DNA from: Campylobacteraceae bacterium
Lineage (GTDB): Bacteria; Campylobacterota; Campylobacteria; Campylobacterales; BB28
Length of the DNA stretch: 51,131 nucleotides
NCBI GenBank assembly: GCA_016744535.1
Contig: JADGEE010000005.1
Span: 14,830 to 65,960 of the forward strand
Direction: 5' to 3'
Below the pieces are notes generated by a model that was given only the letters and a program-made list of their open reading frames with translations, was not told where the DNA came from and searched no databases. Position numbers and translations under genes: made by a program. Every line of letters begins with the position of its first letter. Position 1 is the stretch's first letter. Positions 35,003 through 44,440 of this stretch are shown here, piece after piece.

Positions 35003-37198
35003 ATGAAAGCACTATTTTTAATATTTTTTAGTATTACACTATTTGTTAATGTTACTTCAATTCAAGCACAAGAGCCTCCTCCTCTTTCTGCTGAATGTGA
35101 AGAGAAGTTACCTACGGAGTGTAAAGATAAGCCTCTTGGAGATTGCGTTAATTTACCACAAGAGTGTGAAGAAGATATAGAGCAGCCAATACCAGCACCA
35201 ATTGAAAATATAACTGAACCTCTACCAAATGATTGCATGACTGAATTACCGCTTAGTTGTGAACAAGACCCACTTAAAGATTGTCAAGAGGAGTTATCTC
35301 CTGTATGTCAAGAGTGTATGGCAATTTTACCACCTGATTGTGAACATAAACCATTATCAGAATGTAGTAATCCACCACCTAAATGTGCTCAAGGAACATC
35401 ACCAGATGGAAATAAACTTCCACCGCCAGAAAATAATAATTGTAGTAATGATAATGCAGGGGTTTATCATCCTGAAAGTTTGGAAGCTAATGAGGGAGAT
35501 GATAAAACAACTTTAGATATACCAAGAGATGACGGTGGTACTACTGGGTTTGAAATTGATTCAAACGGGGCTCCAACCTTTGGAATTCAACCTTCTGATG
35601 GTAAACCATCATTAAGTGTAAAAGCTCCGGCTTGTGCACAAGTAGAAGTTAAAGATGATGGTAGTTTTCATCAATACTTTGATGCTGATGATGGATTACA
35701 AGCTGAACTTAACGCATCTGCTGATGGAAACTTTAAAGTTAAATTGACACCACTTCACGGAAAAGAGATGAATTTAAAAGCACCATCTGGCTCAAACGTA
35801 GAGATGAGAGATGATGGTAGTGTTCATAGTGCATTTATTCACGAAAGTGGATTTGAGAGTGACCTTAATATTAGTAATAATGGTGATTTTGAATTTAAAT
35901 TAAGACCTCCAAATAAAGCACCATCAAAATTAAAAGCACCACCAGGAGCTGAAATAGAGATGAATGATGATGGAAGTTTTACAAATCATATTTCTCACGA
36001 TAATGGAATAGAACACGATATAGAGGGTTCAACTGAAGGTAATTTTGATTTTGAATTTAAACACCCTACAAAAAAAGGATTTAATTTTCATCTACCAGCA
36101 GGTTCTGATATAGAATTAAGAGATGACGGTGGAATGAGAGAAGTTTTAGTAAAAGACAAAAAAAGAGTAGAATTTGATGCTTATGAAGATGGTGAATTTG
36201 AAGCTAAATTAGAATTTGAAGATAAAGATAATAATAAAACTAGAGAATTTTTAGGAATTGATGGCAGTGATTCATCTATGGGTGAAGAGGGAAATGTAAC
36301 TTCAATTTATAATGATTATAATAACTCTCTTAGTTATAAAATGAAATTTGATGAGAATGGAACACTTTTAGCAACAATTAGTAAATTAGCACCACAAACA
36401 TCAACAATTAATAAAAAAAGAGGTGATTTAGGAATTGTATATTATGAGTTAGAAGAGTTAGTTAGTTATGAAATGTTAGGAAGTTATTTAGATGGTGGCT
36501 TATCAATTGACACTTATGATTACTCATCATATAGAGCAGAATTAAATAGCAATACAGAAGCTAAAATTGATGCAAATTATACAACTGATAGCTCATTTTC
36601 TTTAAAAATAGATAGTAATTTCACAGTCTCTTTTAGTCCATTAGAGTTATCAACTTTTAAAGAGATAACTTATTTAGATAGCTCAAAAGAGATAACTCTA
36701 ATTTCAGGTAAATGCGATATTAAAATACAAAAAAATAATGAAAACTTTTCATTGTCTAGTTTAAGTGAATTAAAAATAGATTCTAATGGCATATATGTAA
36801 AAGATGATTTAAGTGATATAGAAAGTAATTCTTTAACACTTAATAATGGTTGGAATTTAATCTCTATTCCAATATCTGCTTATATTAATTTAGATAAATT
36901 TAAAAGTGAAAAAATTTGGAGTTTTAATGATAAAAAGTGGGTGCAAAATCCTAGTTTTTTAGGCTATAAAAGTGGTTATTGGGCTTTTATGAAAGATACA
37001 AATATAATTCATTTTGAAGGATTTACTTATAGTAGAGATTTATCTAATTTAGAATCTAATGTTTGGCATCTTTTAGGAAGTGGGGTTGATTTAACAAGTT
37101 TTGAAGAGAGCTCAACAATTTTTGTATTTAGAGAAAATATTTGGGTAAAAAATCCAAAAGTTATAAATAAAACAGAGGGTTTTTGGATTAAAAAATAA
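35003..37198 (+). CDS. Exported Cys-rich multidomain surface protein, paralogue 1
   Basis: 731 residues. The signal peptide (about 1-22) is followed by a Cys/Pro-rich region (about 30-150) with loose LPxxCxxxPLxxC repeats. Next come four repeats of about 45-50 residues, each with a P-x-G/C-(A/S)-x-(I/V)-E-(M/L/V)-x-D-(D/G)-G core (to about 400). A shared central domain (REFLGIDGS to SYLDGGLSIDTY) and a C-terminal two-part module with GWNLIS, KWVQNP, GYW, W.LLG, WVKNP and GFWIKK complete it. It is the first gene of the operon. The C-terminal module is shared with the S8 protease. Surface exposure is inferred and function unknown. Confidence 0.75.
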   Translation: MKALFLIFFSITLFVNVTSIQAQEPPPLSAECEEKLPTECKDKPLGDCVNLPQECEEDIEQPIPAPIENITEPLPNDCMTELPLSCEQDPLKDCQEELSPVCQECMAILPPDCEHKPLSECSNPPPKCAQGTSPDGNKLPPPENNNCSNDNAGVYHPESLEANEGDDKTTLDIPRDDGGTTGFEIDSNGAPTFGIQPSDGKPSLSVKAPACAQVEVKDDGSFHQYFDADDGLQAELNASADGNFKVKLTPLHGKEMNLKAPSGSNVEMRDDGSVHSAFIHESGFESDLNISNNGDFEFKLRPPNKAPSKLKAPPGAEIEMNDDGSFTNHISHDNGIEHDIEGSTEGNFDFEFKHPTKKGFNFHLPAGSDIELRDDGGMREVLVKDKKRVEFDAYEDGEFEAKLEFEDKDNNKTREFLGIDGSDSSMGEEGNVTSIYNDYNNSLSYKMKFDENGTLLATISKLAPQTSTINKKRGDLGIVYYELEELVSYEMLGSYLDGGLSIDTYDYSSYRAELNSNTEAKIDANYTTDSSFSLKIDSNFTVSFSPLELSTFKEITYLDSSKEITLISGKCDIKIQKNNENFSLSSLSELKIDSNGIYVKDDLSDIESNSLTLNNGWNLISIPISAYINLDKFKSEKIWSFNDKKWVQNPSFLGYKSGYWAFMKDTNIIHFEGFTYSRDLSNLESNVWHLLGSGVDLTSFEESSTIFVFRENIWVKNPKVINKTEGFWIKK

Positions 37199-37207
37199 GG
37201 TTATTAA

Positions 37208-38902
37208 ATGAGAATATTTTTTTTAATCTTTATTATATTTAATATTTTAAGTAATACTTTGATTATAGCCTATGATGAATATAGTGAAGAGAAAATTTAT
37301 GATGAATTTATAGAAGACGATGATAGTTTTGATTGGGATGATATCGAATATGTTATGGAAGATGAGTATATTAGTTGGGATAATATCGATGAAGTAATAG
37401 ATGATTTTGATTATGAAGATGATGAGGAGTATCTTTATGATGAATATTTAGAAGATGTATATTATCACAATAGTTTAAATACTTATAAAGATGAGATTGG
37501 TAGAGTAATTTATGATTTATCAGAAGATGAGTATGGAAGCATTGCTATAAAAGATGATGATGGAGATTTTTTAATAGATATAGAGCCATTTAATGGAGAT
37601 GAGAAAATTACTATTGATACTCCATCTCTTCTCTCTAAAATAGCTATTAAAGAAGATGGTAGTTTTGAAAATTATGTTAAGTATGAGAATAATATAGAGT
37701 ATAAATTTGAGAACTCTAAAGATAATAATTTTGAATTAAAATTTAGACATCCAAAAAGAAAAGGTTTTGATTTTTATATACCATCAGGCTCAAATATAGA
37801 GTTAAGTGATAGTGGTGAAATGTCTCAAACATTAATAAAAGATGAAAAAAGAGTTGAACTTTTAAGCACTAAAGATGGAAATTTTGAAGCTAAATTAAAA
37901 CTTAAAGATGGGGATATAAATAAAACTAGAGAGTTTTTAGGAGTTGATGGAAGTAGAATTTTAATGGGAAAAGATACAAATATAAGTTCAATCTATATTG
38001 ACCAAAATAGTTCACTTAGTTATCATATTAACTTTGATATAAATGGGACTCTCTTTGCAGTTATTAACAAAGTAATCCCTAAAATAGACAAAAATATAAA
38101 ATCAAGAAATAATTTAGGAATAGCTTATTATGGATTAGAAGAGATAGTTAGTTATGAGATGTTAAACTCTTACTTAGATGGTGGATTACAAATCAATACA
38201 CAAAACTTTATAACTCCACAAACTATAACACTGGCTATAACAACGCCTCAACCAACTATAAATATTAAAGCTCAATATACAACTGATAGTGAATTTAATA
38301 TTGATATAGACAAGAATTTAACAATTTACTTTAAACCTCTTAAGTTATCTAGCTTTAAAGAAATAACTCATTTAGATAAATCAAAAGAGGTAACTCTATT
38401 ATCAGGTAAATGTGATATTTCTGTTTATAATAGTGATGAAAACTTTTCACTATCTAATTTAAATAATTTGAGAGTTAATTCAAAAGGTATTTATATAAAA
38501 AATAATTTAGATAAAAATATCTCCACATCTTTAACATTGAATAGTGGTTGGAATTTAATCTCTATTCCAATATCTGCATATATTTCAAAAAAGTTCATAA
38601 ATGGCACACTTTGGAGTTATAATAATAAAAAGTGGACAAAAAATCCTGAATTTTTAGAGTATAAAAGAGGCTATTGGCTATTTGTAGAAGATAATGAGAG
38701 TGTAGTGAATTTTGAGGGATTTAGTTATAAAATCGAGTTTTATGATTTAGAACTTAGTAACTGGAAGCTTTTAGGAAGTGGAGTTGATTTGAGTGATTTC
38801 GATAAAAACTTAATAACTTTTATATTTAGAGATAAAGAGTGGATTAAAAATTCACAAGTTATAAATAGAGGTGAGGGTTTTTGGATTAAAAAAGAGGATT
38901 AA
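37208..38902 (+). CDS. Exported surface protein, paralogue 2 with acidic N-terminus
   Basis: 564 residues. A signal peptide is followed by a very acidic Asp/Glu/Tyr-rich region (about 22-95). It then shows the same architecture as paralogue 1: one repeat-type segment (FYIPSGSNIELSDSGEMSQ), the central REFLGVDGS domain, YLDGGLQINT, and the GWNLIS...GYWLF / WKLLGSG...GFWIKK module. The acidic stretch could bind cations. It lies 9 bp after paralogue 1 and 2 bp before paralogue 3. Confidence 0.75.
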   Translation: MRIFFLIFIIFNILSNTLIIAYDEYSEEKIYDEFIEDDDSFDWDDIEYVMEDEYISWDNIDEVIDDFDYEDDEEYLYDEYLEDVYYHNSLNTYKDEIGRVIYDLSEDEYGSIAIKDDDGDFLIDIEPFNGDEKITIDTPSLLSKIAIKEDGSFENYVKYENNIEYKFENSKDNNFELKFRHPKRKGFDFYIPSGSNIELSDSGEMSQTLIKDEKRVELLSTKDGNFEAKLKLKDGDINKTREFLGVDGSRILMGKDTNISSIYIDQNSSLSYHINFDINGTLFAVINKVIPKIDKNIKSRNNLGIAYYGLEEIVSYEMLNSYLDGGLQINTQNFITPQTITLAITTPQPTINIKAQYTTDSEFNIDIDKNLTIYFKPLKLSSFKEITHLDKSKEVTLLSGKCDISVYNSDENFSLSNLNNLRVNSKGIYIKNNLDKNISTSLTLNSGWNLISIPISAYISKKFINGTLWSYNNKKWTKNPEFLEYKRGYWLFVEDNESVVNFEGFSYKIEFYDLELSNWKLLGSGVDLSDFDKNLITFIFRDKEWIKNSQVINRGEGFWIKKED

Positions 38903-38904
38903 AA

Positions 38905-40452
38905 ATGAGAGTATTTTTTTTAATATTTATTCTATTTAATATTTTAAGTAGTGACACAATTTTTTATAAAAATCAAAGCTTTAATGGAAATTATAGTTTT
39001 GATGGAAATTATAGTTTTGATGGAAATTATAGTTTTGATGGAAATTATAGCTTTGATGGAAATTATAGCTTTGATGGAAATTATAGCTTTGATGGAAATT
39101 ATAGCTTTGATGGAAATTATAGCTTTGATGGAAATTATAGCTTTATTAAAGGTGATGAAAACAAAACTATAATAGATATTGAACAAGATGAAAAAGAGCT
39201 TCCATCAATACTAAAAATACCACCTTTTACTCAAATAGAAATTGATGAAAATATAACTTTTATTAAATATATAAATGATGTAGAGTATCAATTAGAGAGT
39301 TTAAAAGATGGTAATTTTAAATTAAATTTTATTTATCCACAAAAAGAGGGTTTTAGTTTTAATATTCCATCAGGTGTAAATATAGAATTAAATGATAATG
39401 GTGAAATGCTACAAACTTTAATAAAAGATGAAAAAAGAGTTGAATTTTTAATTGATAGTGATGGAGAGTTTGAAGCTAAATTAGAATTACAAGATATTGA
39501 TAATAATAAAACTAGAGAGTTTTTAGGAATTGATGGAAGTGATATTAATATAAGCAAAGAAGGAAGTGTAACTTCAATTTATAACGATTACAATAACTCT
39601 CTTAATTATGAAATGAAATTTGATAAAAATGGAGTTTTATTTGCAATAATTAGCAAATTAGTACCTAAAATAGATAAAAATAGAAATTTAGGAATCGTTT
39701 ATTATGAGCTAGAAGAGATAGTTAGTTATGAAATGTTAAGCTCTTACTTAGATGGTGGATTATCAATTGATACTTATAAAAATAGTGAAAATAGTATAGA
39801 TATTAATACTCAAATTCAAATAGATGCAAATTATACTACTGATAAAGAGTTTTCTATAAACATAGATACTAATTTAACAGTTATATTTACTCCATTAGAG
39901 ACATCTACTTTTAAAGAAGTTACGAAATTAAATAAATCAAAAGAGGTAACTTTACTTAGAGGTAAATGTAATATTAAAACTCAAAAAAATGATGAAAATT
40001 TTACATTTTCTAACTTAAATGATTTAAGAATAGATACCGACGGAATATATTTAAAAGATAATTTAAATGAGAGTGAGAATTTATCATTAAAATTAGAGAA
40101 GGGTTGGAATTTAATCTCTATTCCAATATCAGGTTATATTTTTTCAGATAAATTTAAGAGTGATACAATTTGGAGTTATAACAATAGAAAATGGACAAAA
40201 AATCCTCAAATTTTAAAACATAAACAGGGTTATTGGGTCTTTTCAGATAATAAATATACACTTAACTTTGAAGGTTTTATCTATGATAGAGAGTTGTTTT
40301 TAGAATCTAATGAGTGGTATCTTTTAGGAAATGGAGTGGACTTATCATATTTTGAAGAATATACAACAATTTTTGTATTTAGAGGTAGAGGTGAGTGGGT
40401 TAAAAATCCACAAGTTATAAATAGAGGCGAAGGTTTTTGGATTAAAAAATAG
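38905..40452 (+). CDS. Exported surface protein, paralogue 3 with NYSFDG repeats
   Basis: 515 residues. A signal peptide and a tandem GNYSFD hexapeptide tract (about residues 28-81) lead into the same core as its neighbours: FNIPSGVNIELNDNGEML, REFLGIDGSD, YLDGGLSIDTY, then GWNLIS, KWTKNP, GYWVF, WYLLGNG, WVKNP and GFWIKK. Only the N-terminal part differs strongly among the three. It precedes the TpsA gene by 8 bp. Confidence 0.75.
   Translation: MRVFFLIFILFNILSSDTIFYKNQSFNGNYSFDGNYSFDGNYSFDGNYSFDGNYSFDGNYSFDGNYSFDGNYSFDGNYSFIKGDENKTIIDIEQDEKELPSILKIPPFTQIEIDENITFIKYINDVEYQLESLKDGNFKLNFIYPQKEGFSFNIPSGVNIELNDNGEMLQTLIKDEKRVEFLIDSDGEFEAKLELQDIDNNKTREFLGIDGSDINISKEGSVTSIYNDYNNSLNYEMKFDKNGVLFAIISKLVPKIDKNRNLGIVYYELEEIVSYEMLSSYLDGGLSIDTYKNSENSIDINTQIQIDANYTTDKEFSINIDTNLTVIFTPLETSTFKEVTKLNKSKEVTLLRGKCNIKTQKNDENFTFSNLNDLRIDTDGIYLKDNLNESENLSLKLEKGWNLISIPISGYIFSDKFKSDTIWSYNNRKWTKNPQILKHKQGYWVFSDNKYTLNFEGFIYDRELFLESNEWYLLGNGVDLSYFEEYTTIFVFRGRGEWVKNPQVINRGEGFWIKK
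38986..39147 (+). repeat. 18-base coding tandem repeat, nine units
   Basis: Nine head-to-tail copies of GGAAATTATAGYTTTGAT encode GNYSFD. The first three or four use AGT and the later ones AGC. The last unit is imperfect. The unit is a multiple of three, so expansion or contraction keeps the frame. Confidence 0.93.
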
Positions 40453-40460
40453 GGTTTAAA

Positions 40461-42893
40461 ATGAAAAAAATATTAACTATAAGCTTAATAGTTAGCTTAG
40501 CTTTAGCAGATAGTAAAGTTATTCCAAATGGATTAGATACTTTTGTAGATTTTACAAATTCTAACTATTTGGTAAGTGGTGGAGTAAAAAAGGGAAATAA
40601 TCTCTTCTTTAGTTTTGAAAAGTTTAGTATAGATAATGGACAATCTTTAACTTTTAAAGATGAAAGTATTACTAATAATATTTCAAGAATAAGTTCTGAA
40701 AAATCTTTTATAGATGGTAAATTAAATTCAAATGCTCAAAATTTATATCTATTAAATCCAAATGGAATAATGTTTGGTAAAAATGCAAAACTTAATTTAG
40801 CGGGTTCACTTCACCTCTCAACAGGCGATTATATAAAATTTGCAGATGAATCTATATTGTACGCAAATCCAATTAAAAGCTCTATTTTAAGTTCATCTGC
40901 TCCAACCTCTTTTGGTTTTTTGGGTGATAATTTTGCACCTATTAGCATAACTGGTCAAGGTGATATAAAAATAACAGATGATAACGCTTTAAGAGAGGAG
41001 AGTTCAAAAGGTATAATTTTAAAAAGTGGTGAAAATTTAAATATAGTAGCAGGTGAAATACTTTTAGAGAATGGAACTTTTTTTAATAAACAATTTGAAC
41101 AACAAGGTAAAAAATTATTTTTAGAACAAGCGGGAGAGGCTATTTTAGATAAAAATGGAGATAAAATACCACTTCTTGATAGAAAAGCTATTAGTAACTT
41201 AAAAGTTAGTAGTGGAAATATAAATTTAATTGCTGTAAATTCTGATGGAGAAGTCAATTTAAATACATTAGAAAATAGTTTTAATAAGTACGGAGATATA
41301 AAAGTAAATGATTTTTTCATTAATTTAAGTGAATCTATTCAAGGTAATAGTAATGCTAATTTAGGAATAAATATTATTGCTAATAATTTTATTATGGATA
41401 AAGGATCTATTGCTTTAGTGACTTTCAAATCAAAATTAGCTAAAGCTAATATAGAAGCAGAAAATATTAAATTTTTAAATGGTTCAAATATTATGGGTGC
41501 ATCAGCTGGTCTTGCAAATGGAGCAACTATAAATTTAAGTGCTAAAGAGGATATTGTTTTTAGCGGAGTAAATGAGAAAATAAAATTGCCAATAGTTACA
41601 CCTAAAGATACATCTATCATAACTACTCTAACACAAGGTAGTGGAGATGCAGGAGATATAACTTTAAAGGCTAAAAATATTCTTTTTAGTGATGGTGCTA
41701 ATATAGATTCAAGCTCGTTTAATATAGGTAATGTAGGAGATATAACTTTAATAGCAGATGAAAATATAATTTTTACAGGTGAAAATCGAGGTAGAGTAAC
41801 TTCTATTCAAGCTGGAATTAGACCAAGACCAGATTTAACCAATACGGGCAATACTGGAGATATAAATTTAAATGCAAAAAATATAAACTTTAATAATGGT
41901 GCTAGAATTTTAGCATCTATTAAAGGTGATGGTAATGGTGGAAAAGTAACTTTAAATGCAACGGAATCAATAGTGTTTGATGGATTTGAAGAGATAGCTA
42001 AAGAGTATTTTGAAAATTCAATTTATGGTTATAATTTTGATAAAAAAAGATACCAATTTAGCTCAATTTCAACATTTAACGAAGACTTCACAAATGGTAG
42101 TGAAGTTCTCTTAAATGCACCTAATATTACTTTTTTAAATGGAGCTTTTATTAATAGTACAAATTTATCTAAAAATGCCCCAAATAGCGTGAAAGTTTAT
42201 GCTACAAATTTAATTTTAGATAAAGCAAGTGCAATAAATTCAGCCTCTACTGATAGCGGGAAAGGTGGAGATATAAAGATAGAAGTAGAGAATTTAAAAT
42301 TAACTAACGGCTCAATTATAACTTCAAGAAGTCAATCAGAGAATAATGGAGGATATGCAGGAACTGTTGATATTAGTGCAAATGAGTTTTTCTTAAGAGG
42401 TGATAGTATCATCTCAACTTCTGCTGAAGATGCAGGAGGCGGAGGCATTAAAATCAATTCAAATAAACTCATCTATTTAGGAAATTCAAAAATTACTACA
42501 AGTGTAAAAGGTGGTGATGGAAATGGTGGAAATGTTAAAATTTTTAAACCAACTTATAGCGTTTTAAACTCATCTGAACTTTTTGCAAATGCTTATGAGG
42601 GAGATGGTGGAAATATTGATATTAGTGCAAGAGACTTTATAGAATCAACAGACTCTAAAATTTTAGCCTCTTCTAAATTTGGACGAGATGGAGAGATAAA
42701 TATTGACGCTGTTGAAGTTGATATGAGTAATACTTTAGCAAATCTACCTACAAACTTTTTAGACATCTCTAAATGGAAGAAAAAATCTTGTCAAAAGCGA
42801 GAGGGAGTTAGTAGTTTTGTTGTTGAGCAAAAAGATGGACTACCACTTATGATAGATGATTATCAACCAATCCTATTTAAGGCAAAACAGTGA
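40461..42893 (+). CDS. Two-partner-secretion exoprotein (TpsA, haemagglutination-activity domain)
   Basis: 810 residues. The signal peptide is followed by a TPS domain (about 20-160) with LYLLNPNGIMFGKNAKL, carrying the NPNG motif that TpsB recognises in this family. Repeated short strands (GDITLKAKNI..., GNIDISA) predict a right-handed beta helix up to about 770. The end, KSCQKREGVSSFVVEQKDGLP, resembles the C-terminal box of cyanobacterial TpsA proteins. It is secreted through the TpsB encoded by the next gene, which overlaps it by 4 bases (GTGA). Cargo function is unknown. Confidence 0.9.
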   Translation: MKKILTISLIVSLALADSKVIPNGLDTFVDFTNSNYLVSGGVKKGNNLFFSFEKFSIDNGQSLTFKDESITNNISRISSEKSFIDGKLNSNAQNLYLLNPNGIMFGKNAKLNLAGSLHLSTGDYIKFADESILYANPIKSSILSSSAPTSFGFLGDNFAPISITGQGDIKITDDNALREESSKGIILKSGENLNIVAGEILLENGTFFNKQFEQQGKKLFLEQAGEAILDKNGDKIPLLDRKAISNLKVSSGNINLIAVNSDGEVNLNTLENSFNKYGDIKVNDFFINLSESIQGNSNANLGINIIANNFIMDKGSIALVTFKSKLAKANIEAENIKFLNGSNIMGASAGLANGATINLSAKEDIVFSGVNEKIKLPIVTPKDTSIITTLTQGSGDAGDITLKAKNILFSDGANIDSSSFNIGNVGDITLIADENIIFTGENRGRVTSIQAGIRPRPDLTNTGNTGDINLNAKNINFNNGARILASIKGDGNGGKVTLNATESIVFDGFEEIAKEYFENSIYGYNFDKKRYQFSSISTFNEDFTNGSEVLLNAPNITFLNGAFINSTNLSKNAPNSVKVYATNLILDKASAINSASTDSGKGGDIKIEVENLKLTNGSIITSRSQSENNGGYAGTVDISANEFFLRGDSIISTSAEDAGGGGIKINSNKLIYLGNSKITTSVKGGDGNGGNVKIFKPTYSVLNSSELFANAYEGDGGNIDISARDFIESTDSKILASSKFGRDGEINIDAVEVDMSNTLANLPTNFLDISKWKKKSCQKREGVSSFVVEQKDGLPLMIDDYQPILFKAKQ

Positions 42894-44431
42894 AAAAGTT
42901 TATAATTTTTATATTTTTAATTCCACTCTTAGCAGTAGAGTTTCCAGTAATTAAAGAAAAAAAGACATTAGCTACAACAGATATTCTTTTAATAAAAGAG
43001 TTTAAATTTGAAGGTAATACTGTTTTTAGTGATAGTGAATTAAAAGAGTTATTAAAAGAGTATTTAAATAAAAATATTGATAGCTACAAACTTCAAGAGG
43101 CTAGAGTTTTAGTAACAAAATATTATATTGATAATGGATATATAAATTCAGGGGCAATAATACCAGAACAAAATATAAAAGATGGGATTATTACTTTTAA
43201 AATAGTAGAAGGAAGTGTCTCAAATTTTGAGATAAAAGGTAATAAATATTTAAAAGAGAATTACATAAAAGATAGATTGACTTTTTCAAAATTAAATCAA
43301 AAACTTTTGAATATAAATGATTTACAAGAATCACTAATGCTCTTAAAAGATAATCCAGTAGTTGAAAATATAGATGCAAAGTTATCTCCGTCAATTAATA
43401 AAGGTGAAGCCTCTCTTATTTTAGATTTAAAAGAATCAAAGCCGTATTATGGAAATTTAAGATTTAATAACTATAAATTTCCAACAGTTGGTTCAGAGTA
43501 TGGCGAAATTGAGTTAGGACATTTAAGTTTAACAAAAAATGGAGATGCTTTAGGTTTTAAATATGGAATAACTAAAGGTGCAAGAGATTATCTATTAAAT
43601 TATGAAGTTCCAATTAATAAAAATTTTTCAGTTGAATTTAGTTTAAACTCTAGTGATAGTGAAGTTGTAACTGATTATTTCAAAGATTTAAATATAGAAA
43701 ATAGAATAAATAGTGCAAAAATAATGTTTTTATATGAGTTAAAAGAGTTAAAAAATTCTCTCTCTTTTGGATTAGGAGTTGAAAAGAAGAGTGCAAAGAC
43801 TTATCTATTTTATGAGCCATTTTCATTTATAGAGGGAATTGATGATGGAAAATATTCAGTTTCAGCAGTAGAGTTTTTTACAAGATACATTAAAAGAGAT
43901 TTAAATCAAGTCTTAGCTACTAAATCAACTCTTAGAGTTGGTGGAAATTTTTTGGGAGCAACTAAAAACGACTTAGGGGCTGATAGCGAATTTATAACTT
44001 GGCTCGGACAACTTCAATATTTAAAAAAATTAAATTTCTTAAAGAGTGAATTTTTCTTTAAAACAAATCTATTTTTAACTGATAATGAATTACTACCGAG
44101 TGAGAGATTTTCTATTGGTGGAGTTATGAGTGTAAGAGGCTATCGTGAGAGTGAATTTAGTAGTGATAGTGGCGTAAATTCATCAATTGAGTTAAAAATT
44201 CCAGTTAAAAAAGTTTTGGTAATTCCATTTTTTGATATTGGTCGAGGTTTTAATAAGAGTGTTAAAGATACGAAAACAATTTCAAGTTTAGGATTAGGAT
44301 TTAATTATAGTTATAAAGATTTTAATTTTGAGTTATATTTAGCAAACCCCCTAAAAGATATAAATCATAATGATGAAAATAACTTACAAGATGATGGTGT
44401 TCACTTTCAGATAACTTATAATCTGTTTTAA
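42890..44431 (+). CDS. TpsB outer-membrane transporter (ShlB/FhaC/HecB family)
   Basis: 513 residues, GTG start overlapping the tpsA stop. A signal peptide precedes two POTRA domains (about 30-105 and 105-180, FKFEGNTVFSDSELKELL and FEIKGNKYLKENYI). A 16-strand barrel follows, with the lid-loop motif SVRGYRESEF and a terminal aromatic residue (YNLF) typical of outer-membrane proteins. It exports the TpsA made from the overlapping upstream gene. Confidence 0.93.
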   Translation: MKKFIIFIFLIPLLAVEFPVIKEKKTLATTDILLIKEFKFEGNTVFSDSELKELLKEYLNKNIDSYKLQEARVLVTKYYIDNGYINSGAIIPEQNIKDGIITFKIVEGSVSNFEIKGNKYLKENYIKDRLTFSKLNQKLLNINDLQESLMLLKDNPVVENIDAKLSPSINKGEASLILDLKESKPYYGNLRFNNYKFPTVGSEYGEIELGHLSLTKNGDALGFKYGITKGARDYLLNYEVPINKNFSVEFSLNSSDSEVVTDYFKDLNIENRINSAKIMFLYELKELKNSLSFGLGVEKKSAKTYLFYEPFSFIEGIDDGKYSVSAVEFFTRYIKRDLNQVLATKSTLRVGGNFLGATKNDLGADSEFITWLGQLQYLKKLNFLKSEFFFKTNLFLTDNELLPSERFSIGGVMSVRGYRESEFSSDSGVNSSIELKIPVKKVLVIPFFDIGRGFNKSVKDTKTISSLGLGFNYSYKDFNFELYLANPLKDINHNDENNLQDDGVHFQITYNLF

Positions 44432-44440
44432 AGGTAAAAA

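Noticed and set aside
38944-39186. Antisense and alternative-frame ORFs across the NYSFDG repeat
   Set aside because: Repeats with an 18-base period keep several frames open by default. The sense frame has the signal peptide and continues into a conserved core.
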